Assembly (NCBI GenBank): GCA_900555375.1
Contig: USLC01000013.1
Location: 1-10,680, forward strand
Length of the DNA: 10,680 bases
Reading direction: 5' to 3'
From: an uncultured Eubacteriales bacterium
Lineage (GTDB): Bacteria > Bacillota > Clostridia > Monoglobales > Monoglobaceae
Part shown: positions 6,014 through 10,680 of the stretch, in pieces
Numbering within the stretch: position 1 is the stretch's first letter
Layout of the letters: the number at the start of each line of letters is the position of its first letter
The notes under the pieces: generated by a model
Database searches by the model: none
What the model saw: only the letters and a program-made list of their open reading frames with translations
What the model was told of the DNA's origin: nothing
Made by a program: the position numbers and the translations under genes

Positions 6014-8269
6014 ATGTACGCTATCTTAATCAATTCATCCGAGAAAGTAACGCTTAGCCCGCTTTGTACACGAAATGATATACTGTCTCTTCCGATTATG
6101 GGCAGAACGGTCGAGCAGAGAATAAAAGAATATCTTGAGAGATACAAAGTTACGGCTGTAAAATATTGCGGAAACGGAGAGACTTTAAAGCTTGCGGATG
6201 CTGAAGCCTCGGTGGTAACGGAAAAGAATCTTATAACAAATACGGATATAAACGAAATGATTAATATTCACCGCGCAAGCGGAGCGGATATGACGGCGGC
6301 CCTAAGACAGGGGGATGACGAGGGCGGAATCAGAGTACGCATAAACTCGGACAGTGTAATTACGGCGGTATACGAAAGCGGTAAGCCTGCTATGGGAGGA
6401 TTTGAAGCCGAGGGAATTTTTATAGCAAACGGCGAAATTATAAACTCGGCGGCAGATGACGGAGAGATAAGCGGAGCCTCGCTTATTAAAACCGCTCTTA
6501 AGCTTAAAAAAAGAGTCTGCGGATATATCTCTGCTGCGACGGCTGTAAAAATAAACTCTGTTAACTCATATAAAAAGTGTCACAGCGATATTATGTCGGG
6601 AAAATTGAGCGTTTCGCTTGGCGGGCATATGATAAAAGAGGGTTTGTGGATTGAAGAAAATGTTACTTTGGAAAGCGGAGTGAAAATAGAAACGCCTGCG
6701 TATATCTCGGGCGGATGCAGAATTGAACGCGGAGCAAAAATCGGTGGCGAAACATTTCTTTCTCAAAATTGTACTGTCAAGGCAAATGCCGAAGTTTCGC
6801 ACTCTGTTATAGGTAAAAACTGCACATTATCAGAGAATGTATCGGTCAGCGGTGCGGTTATGGCAGACAATGTAAATATAGGTATGAATTCGGTTTTAAA
6901 TGAAAATGCGGTAATAGGAGCCGATTGCAGAATAGAAGAAGACTGCGTTTTAAAGTCGGGTGTAAGAATCTGGAGAAACAAGAGAATAAAAAAGGGAACA
7001 AGAGTAAACGATAATTTGGTTTGGGGAAGCGTGGGAACGGAAAGACTTTTCAGAGACGGAAAGCTTTACGGAGAGGTAAATATTGATATAACGCCCGAGT
7101 TTATGGCAAAACTCGGTGCGGCTTTGGGAACGATGTATAACGGTGAAAGAATCGGGCTTGGATATGACTCTGCGCCTGTTTGCACAATGCTTGCACGTGC
7201 GGCGTCTTCGGGGATAATATCATCGGGGGCAAGACTTTTTACCTTCGGCGATGCATCTCTGCCCGTTATGCGTGACGGAACAAGGTATTACGGCTTGAAG
7301 GTTTCGCTTTATATCAATCAGTCGGATTCGGACGGAATATACTATCCCGAGATTGAATTTGTGGAAGCGGACGGCTCGAATCTGAAAGATGAAAATATCA
7401 GTTTGCTTGAGGGGATTTTTTTTAACAACGTTTTTTACCGCGCGGATGTTTTAAATATCTGTGAGGCAACTTCCGTAAAAGAGTTTAGGATGTCATATAT
7501 TCAGGACATATTAAATAAAATAGAAAGCAAGCGGTTTGCAATTAATATGGAGCTTCAGACAAAATCCGAGACGGTTTCGGAAATTCTTGAGGTTCTGCTG
7601 TCCGAAATAGAGAGACATATCGAGAAAGATATCGAAAAACAGTTTATAGCCGAGCTTGACCGAAACGGCAGGCTTGCATCGCTTTCGGATACGGGGCTTA
7701 ATAAGCTTGACAAGAATCAGGTCTTGTCGATAGCGGCAATACTTTTGACAGAGCATTTCGGCGAAAGAGAAATTGCTTTGCCCGTGTCCGCGCCGGGAAT
7801 GCTTGAAAAAAATTTAAAAGACAATAAAATAAATATTTTAAAATGCGGAACATCTGACGAAGAGTTTTTAAGATTTTTAACCGATAATAATTTATACGAA
7901 GAGTTCAGACTATGCTTTGACGGAATATATTTTTCGGTTGCTTTGCTTGACTATTTAAACTGCCGTAATATAAGCTTTTCGGATTTATACAAGCGTTTGC
8001 CCGTATTCATTCACAGAGAAGTGGAAATAGAATGTCCCGATAGCAAAAAAACAGAGATTATAAGAAAGCTTTATGCAAAGTACAGCGACCTTGAGACGGA
8101 TACAACCGAGGGAATCAAAATCTTTAAAAATAACGGCTGGGTGCTTGTCCTGCCTGAGAGTTACAGGCATTGTATAAAGATTATAACGGAGGGATATGAC
8201 ACCGAAACGGCAGATGAGCTGAGTACAATTTTTACAAATCAAATAAAAAGGCTTGCAAAATTGAACTAA
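6014..8269 (+). CDS. degenerate mannose-1-P guanylyltransferase/phosphomannomutase-like fusion protein (probable pseudoenzyme)
   Basis: This 751-residue protein has the three-part layout of the Firmicutes/cyanobacterial NDP-sugar pyrophosphorylase-phosphomannomutase fusions (usually about 800 or more residues). Residues 1 to about 197 form a shortened nucleotidyltransferase-like domain. Residues 212-339 form a left-handed beta-helix of hexapeptide repeats (for example SHSVIGKNCTLSENVSVSG) ending in VWGS. Residues 340-751 form a phosphohexomutase-like region (VNIDITPEFMAKLGAALG; C-terminal GWVLVLPESYRHCIKI). Active-site motifs are lost. The N-terminal GGxGTRLxP loop reads NSSEKVTLSP, the usual GDALTD metal motif reads EKNLIT, WCDIGN reads AVKINS, and the mutase loop GRDS reads GYDS followed by non-family residues. 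The long open frame and ordinary codon use argue against a decaying pseudogene, so a structural or regulatory role is inferred. ATG follows GGAG (6001-6004) by 9 bases. The gene stands alone, divergent from ung. Confidence 0.75.
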   Translation: MYAILINSSEKVTLSPLCTRNDILSLPIMGRTVEQRIKEYLERYKVTAVKYCGNGETLKLADAEASVVTEKNLITNTDINEMINIHRASGADMTAALRQGDDEGGIRVRINSDSVITAVYESGKPAMGGFEAEGIFIANGEIINSAADDGEISGASLIKTALKLKKRVCGYISAATAVKINSVNSYKKCHSDIMSGKLSVSLGGHMIKEGLWIEENVTLESGVKIETPAYISGGCRIERGAKIGGETFLSQNCTVKANAEVSHSVIGKNCTLSENVSVSGAVMADNVNIGMNSVLNENAVIGADCRIEEDCVLKSGVRIWRNKRIKKGTRVNDNLVWGSVGTERLFRDGKLYGEVNIDITPEFMAKLGAALGTMYNGERIGLGYDSAPVCTMLARAASSGIISSGARLFTFGDASLPVMRDGTRYYGLKVSLYINQSDSDGIYYPEIEFVEADGSNLKDENISLLEGIFFNNVFYRADVLNICEATSVKEFRMSYIQDILNKIESKRFAINMELQTKSETVSEILEVLLSEIERHIEKDIEKQFIAELDRNGRLASLSDTGLNKLDKNQVLSIAAILLTEHFGEREIALPVSAPGMLEKNLKDNKINILKCGTSDEEFLRFLTDNNLYEEFRLCFDGIYFSVALLDYLNCRNISFSDLYKRLPVFIHREVEIECPDSKKTEIIRKLYAKYSDLETDTTEGIKIFKNNGWVLVLPESYRHCIKIITEGYDTETADELSTIFTNQIKRLAKLN

Positions 8270-8281
8270 ATGATGTATAAT
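8253..8281 (+). promoter_or_regulatory. candidate rnj promoter overlapping the end of the preceding gene
   Basis: TTGCAA (8253-8258, 4 of 6 to the -35 consensus) is separated by exactly 17 bases from a perfect -10 TATAAT (8276-8281). The -35 lies inside the last codons of the upstream gene. Transcription would begin near 8288, giving rnj a leader of about 300 bases. Confidence 0.6.
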
Positions 8282-8436
8282 AGATATCGTGATATGTGTT
8301 CGGATTTATAATATGTTTTTATTGCATATTATTAATTATTATGCTTTATTGATATAAAGTAATTTGCTTTGCCGAAAATTGTTATGTTGTCCGTGTTTCG
8401 GTAAGTAAAGAAATGTATTACTATATTTATTAGGGT

Positions 8437-8464
8437 TAATTGAGGTTTAGGCTTCAATTATTTT
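8437..8464 (+). terminator. terminator-like hairpin inside the rnj leader
   Basis: A 10-base-pair stem (8437-8446 with 8451-8460, including two G-U pairs) with a 4-base loop is followed by TTTT and a T-rich tail. The stem is AT-rich and the T run short, so it would be a weak terminator. It lies between the candidate promoter and rnj, so it could end part of the transcripts (attenuation). Confidence 0.4.
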
Positions 8465-8505
8465 GTTGTGTTTAGCCTGATGTTAGCTGTCAGCCCCCGT
8501 TTAAG

Positions 8506-8534
8506 GTCGGTTCGGATAACCGGCACCGGGTTAT
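8506..8534 (+). promoter_or_regulatory. mutually exclusive hairpins next to a Shine-Dalgarno
   Basis: Bases 8506-8512 can pair with 8518-8524 (7 base pairs, 5-base loop). Alternatively 8516-8521 can pair with 8529-8534 (6 perfect base pairs) directly against the AGGAGG at 8535-8540. The two structures share 8516-8524 and cannot form together. This is a switch-like arrangement seen by eye; its folding energy was not calculated. Confidence 0.4.
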
Positions 8535-8550
8535 AGGAGGCACGCTTTAT

Positions 8551-8574
8551 TTGTATGTAAAAGCCGTGCAGTAA
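8551..8574 (+). CDS. possible 7-codon leader peptide (TTG start) ahead of rnj
   Basis: A perfect AGGAGG (8535-8540) is followed 10 bases later by a TTG opening a 7-codon frame (MYVKAVQ, stop TAA at 8572-8574). An overlapping ATG-TAA start-stop pair lies at 8555-8560, 14 bases from the same Shine-Dalgarno. The frame ends 17 bases before the rnj start. The Shine-Dalgarno has no other gene to serve, which suggests a ribosome-loading or leader-peptide role, but there is no direct evidence of translation. Confidence 0.3.
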   Translation: MYVKAVQ

Positions 8575-8591
8575 TCATAGGAGGAATGAAT

Positions 8592-10259
8592 TTGAGAAAA
8601 ACTGAAAAAATAAGATGGATACCGCTTGGCGGTCTTAATGAAATAGGAAAGAATATGAACGTGTTTGAATGCGGAAACGATGCAATTATACTTGATTGCG
8701 GGATGGCGTTTCCGGACGACGATATGCCGGGTATAGACTGTGTTATACCCGATATCACATATCTTCATAAAATAGGCGAAAAAATAAGAGGGATTGTATT
8801 AACTCACGGACACGAGGATCACATCGGCGCTTTGCCTTACGTTTTAAAGGAGTTTAACGTACCCGTTTACGGAACGCGCCTTACACTTGGAATATTAAAA
8901 AACAAGCTTAAAGAGCACGGAATTTTAAGCACGGCAAAACTTGTGAATATTGAGGCGGGTGACAAGGTGAAGCTTGGCTGCTTTACAGCCGAGTTTATTC
9001 ACACTAATCACTCAATTGCGGACGCGGTCGCTATCGCTTTGCACACCCCGGCAGGTGTAATTCTGCATACCGGTGACTTTAAAATTGACCCGACCCCCAT
9101 TGATGGGGATATGATTGACCTTGCGCGTATAGGAGAGCTTGGCAACAAGGGCATTCTTGCGCTTATGTCGGACAGTACCAATGCCGACCGCCCCGGATTT
9201 ACAATGAGCGAACGCTCTATCGGCAAGACGTTTGAAAATCTGTTTGACAAGGGTGCGGATAAAAGAATAATAATCGCAACATTTGCATCTAACGTACATA
9301 GGGTGCAGCAGATTATTAATTCGGCGCATACACACGGCAGAAAAGTTGCGGTGACGGGCAGAAGTATGGTAAACGTTTTAAATGCCGCTATAGAGCTTGG
9401 CTATATGAGCATTCCGAAAAACACATTGATAGACCTTGATGAGGTTGACAGATACCCCAAGGACAAAATCGTCATTGTTACAACGGGAAGCCAGGGAGAA
9501 TCGATGTCTGCGCTTACACGTATGGCATTTTCGATTCATAAAAAGATTAATATTGAGCCGACGGATATGGTTATTATTTCGGCTAGTCCTATCCCGGGAA
9601 ACGAAAAGACCGTATCAAACGTTGTAAATGAACTGCTGAAGCACGGAGCGGAGGTTGTGTACGAAAGACAGGACAATGTTCACGTTTCGGGGCACGCTTG
9701 CCAGCAAGAGCAAAGAATAATACTGGCACTTGCAAAACCGAAGTATTTTATTCCCGTTCACGGTGAATACAGACATTTGTCGCGGCATAAAGAACTTGCC
9801 CTTCAGACGGGCATCCCGTCTAAAAACGTGTTTATATCCGATATAGGCAAGATTATGGAGATTTCGTCGAGAGACGCAAAGTTTGTGGGTACGGTTCCGT
9901 CAGGCAAGGTGCTTGTTGACGGACTTGGAGTAGGAGACGTTGGTAACATCGTTCTGCGTGACAGAAAGCATTTGTCTGAGGACGGAATCATTATAGTTGT
10001 TGTATCAATTGAAAAAACTTCAAGTACCTGTGTGTCGGGTCCCGATGTAATTTCGAGAGGTTTTGTTTATGTAAGAGAGTCAGAAGACCTGTTAGAGGAA
10101 GCCCACAGTGTGGTTGCAGATGCAGTAGCAGACTGTTTAGACCGCCATGTAAGCGACTGGGGCAAGATCAAGAACATTATTAAAGACAGCTTAAGCGATT
10201 TCTTATGGAAGCGTATGAAGAGAAATCCTATGATCTTACCGATCATTATGGAAGTGTAA
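8592..10259 (+). CDS. rnj: ribonuclease J
   Basis: RNase J is a metallo-beta-lactamase/beta-CASP nuclease with 5'-to-3' exonuclease and endonuclease activity, central to mRNA decay and rRNA maturation in Firmicutes. The Zn-binding motif His72-x-His74-x-Asp76-His77 is present, with His140, Asp162 (in HTGDFK), the beta-CASP residues including His364 and His368 (HVSGHACQQEQ) and His390 (HGEYRH). The 555 residues align end to end with Bacillus RNase J1, including the C-terminal MILPIIMEV. TTG 8592 is preferred because AGGAGG (8579-8584) then lies 7 bases upstream; the ATG at 8586, two codons earlier and in frame, is only 1 base from it. The last roughly 60 codons use TTA for Leu and no CTT or TCG, unlike the rest of the gene, where CTT dominates. 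The gene may therefore be a composite of two genomes, although the frame is intact. Confidence 0.95.
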   Translation: MRKTEKIRWIPLGGLNEIGKNMNVFECGNDAIILDCGMAFPDDDMPGIDCVIPDITYLHKIGEKIRGIVLTHGHEDHIGALPYVLKEFNVPVYGTRLTLGILKNKLKEHGILSTAKLVNIEAGDKVKLGCFTAEFIHTNHSIADAVAIALHTPAGVILHTGDFKIDPTPIDGDMIDLARIGELGNKGILALMSDSTNADRPGFTMSERSIGKTFENLFDKGADKRIIIATFASNVHRVQQIINSAHTHGRKVAVTGRSMVNVLNAAIELGYMSIPKNTLIDLDEVDRYPKDKIVIVTTGSQGESMSALTRMAFSIHKKINIEPTDMVIISASPIPGNEKTVSNVVNELLKHGAEVVYERQDNVHVSGHACQQEQRIILALAKPKYFIPVHGEYRHLSRHKELALQTGIPSKNVFISDIGKIMEISSRDAKFVGTVPSGKVLVDGLGVGDVGNIVLRDRKHLSEDGIIIVVVSIEKTSSTCVSGPDVISRGFVYVRESEDLLEEAHSVVADAVADCLDRHVSDWGKIKNIIKDSLSDFLWKRMKRNPMILPIIMEV

Positions 10260-10276
10260 GAAGGAGGCGAAGAAGC

Positions 10277-10680
10277 ATGAGCAGCCGTACAAGAGAGATC
10301 AACAAAATAACCATGGCGATCATCAGTATTTCTGTAAAGCTGATGCTTCTTGCCCTTTTGATCCTGCTTTTATATGAGGCAGTGATCCGGGGCTATGCTT
10401 TTGGTCATGCAGTATTTTATGCAGAGGCAGTGGAAGCAGCTCCGGGCCACAATATTACAGTAGTGGTAAAAGACGGGGAAGATGTGTCACAGACAGCAGG
10501 CGAACTGGAGAAAAAAGGCCTGATTAAAAATATTTATGCCTTTTTATTCCAGAGCCGTTTTTATGATTATGATAAGATCTACCCGGGAACGTATACTTTA
10601 AATACATCTATGACTTCCAAAGAGATCCTTCAAAAGCTCAGCGAAAAGCCGGAAGATGCAGAAGATGATAAATCTGCAGA
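10277..10680 (+). CDS. MltG/YceG-like membrane protein, N-terminal part (runs off window)
   Basis: The frame opens at ATG 10277, with AAGGAGG (10261-10267) 9 bases upstream, and continues to the window edge (134 codons plus 2 bases). The N-terminus is cytoplasmic and basic, followed by one transmembrane segment (about residues 12-37, rich in Leu and Ile). An extracytoplasmic part follows with VKDGEDVSQTAGELEKKGLI and IYPGTYTLNTSMTSKEIL. The last two resemble the YceG/MltG family, where a LysM-like start domain and a PGxYxLxxxMT segment precede the catalytic domain. MltG is an endolytic murein transglycosylase that cleaves nascent peptidoglycan strands. The catalytic part is not in view, and short YceG-like versions without it exist in Lachnospiraceae, so activity is uncertain. 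It begins 17 bases after rnj and is likely cotranscribed with it. Its codon choice resembles the rnj tail rather than the first 10 kb. Confidence 0.75.
   Translation, partial: MSSRTREINKITMAIISISVKLMLLALLILLLYEAVIRGYAFGHAVFYAEAVEAAPGHNITVVVKDGEDVSQTAGELEKKGLIKNIYAFLFQSRFYDYDKIYPGTYTLNTSMTSKEILQKLSEKPEDAEDDKSA

Larger units (their letters stand above)
8288..8591 (+). other. long structured 5' leader of rnj (non-coding stretch)
   Basis: The 322 bases between the stop at 8269 and the rnj start hold no gene of normal size. The first half is AT-rich with little structure apart from a weak CCGAAA/TTTCGG pairing (8372-8377 with 8396-8401). The second half is structured: a terminator-like hairpin at 8437-8460, two overlapping and mutually exclusive hairpins at 8506-8534, a perfect AGGAGG at 8535-8540, and a mini-ORF within a further hairpin (8540-8569). 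It matches no riboswitch or T-box consensus I recognise; in particular the T-box antiterminator motif is absent. Regulation of rnj through this leader is inference. Confidence 0.5.

Noticed and set aside
8324..8344. AT-rich imperfect palindrome in the rnj leader, possible operator
   Set aside because: Only five outer pairs are continuous and the centre has mismatches; such patterns are expected in AT-rich DNA and nothing suggests a regulator.
8500..8541. GC-rich leader segment as a T-box or known riboswitch
   Set aside because: The T-box antiterminator consensus and a specifier stem are missing, the downstream gene is a ribonuclease, and no other riboswitch signature was recognised.

Overview
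The window reads as chromosomal DNA from a low-to-moderate GC member of the Clostridia (Bacillota), probably uncultured. The protein sequences of pyruvate kinase (with the extra C-terminal PEP-utilizer domain), enolase, RNase J, TRAP/MtrB and PgsA are all Firmicutes-type. Genes have strong AGGAGG-like ribosome binding sites, and GTG and TTG starts appear to be used. No tRNA, rRNA, CRISPR array, insertion sequence or phage gene was recognised.

Layout. (1) Positions 1-965 hold the C-terminal two thirds of a MATE-family multidrug/metabolite exporter cut by the window edge. (2) A consensus SigA promoter at 1011-1039 opens a unit mtrB-pyk-pgsA: a TRAP-type tryptophan-responsive RNA-binding protein, pyruvate kinase and phosphatidylglycerophosphate synthase. 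It ends at a strong intrinsic terminator (3739-3772). (3) Enolase follows as its own unit and converges on uracil-DNA glycosylase (ung, minus strand). The two share one bidirectional hairpin terminator at 5149-5186. (4) Divergent from ung is a 751-residue protein with the architecture of the mannose-1-phosphate guanylyltransferase/phosphomannomutase fusion family. Its nucleotide-binding loop and metal-site motifs are gone, so it looks like a pseudoenzyme. (5) A 322-base non-coding stretch (8270-8591) carries a promoter and a structured leader, with a second Shine-Dalgarno and a 7-codon mini-ORF, ahead of RNase J (rnj). (6) A membrane-anchored MltG/YceG-like protein starts 17 bases after rnj and runs off the window.

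Two themes stand out. First, enolase and pyruvate kinase make and consume phosphoenolpyruvate, which is also the entry substrate for aromatic amino acid synthesis. A tryptophan-sensing RNA-binding protein is encoded at the head of the pyruvate kinase unit, which suggests, but does not prove, a link between tryptophan status and the PEP node. Second, the last roughly 600 bases (from about 10,060) change codon preference abruptly inside the rnj reading frame and look Lachnospiraceae-like. This points to either an assembly chimera at a conserved stretch of rnj or a genuine recombination mosaic.
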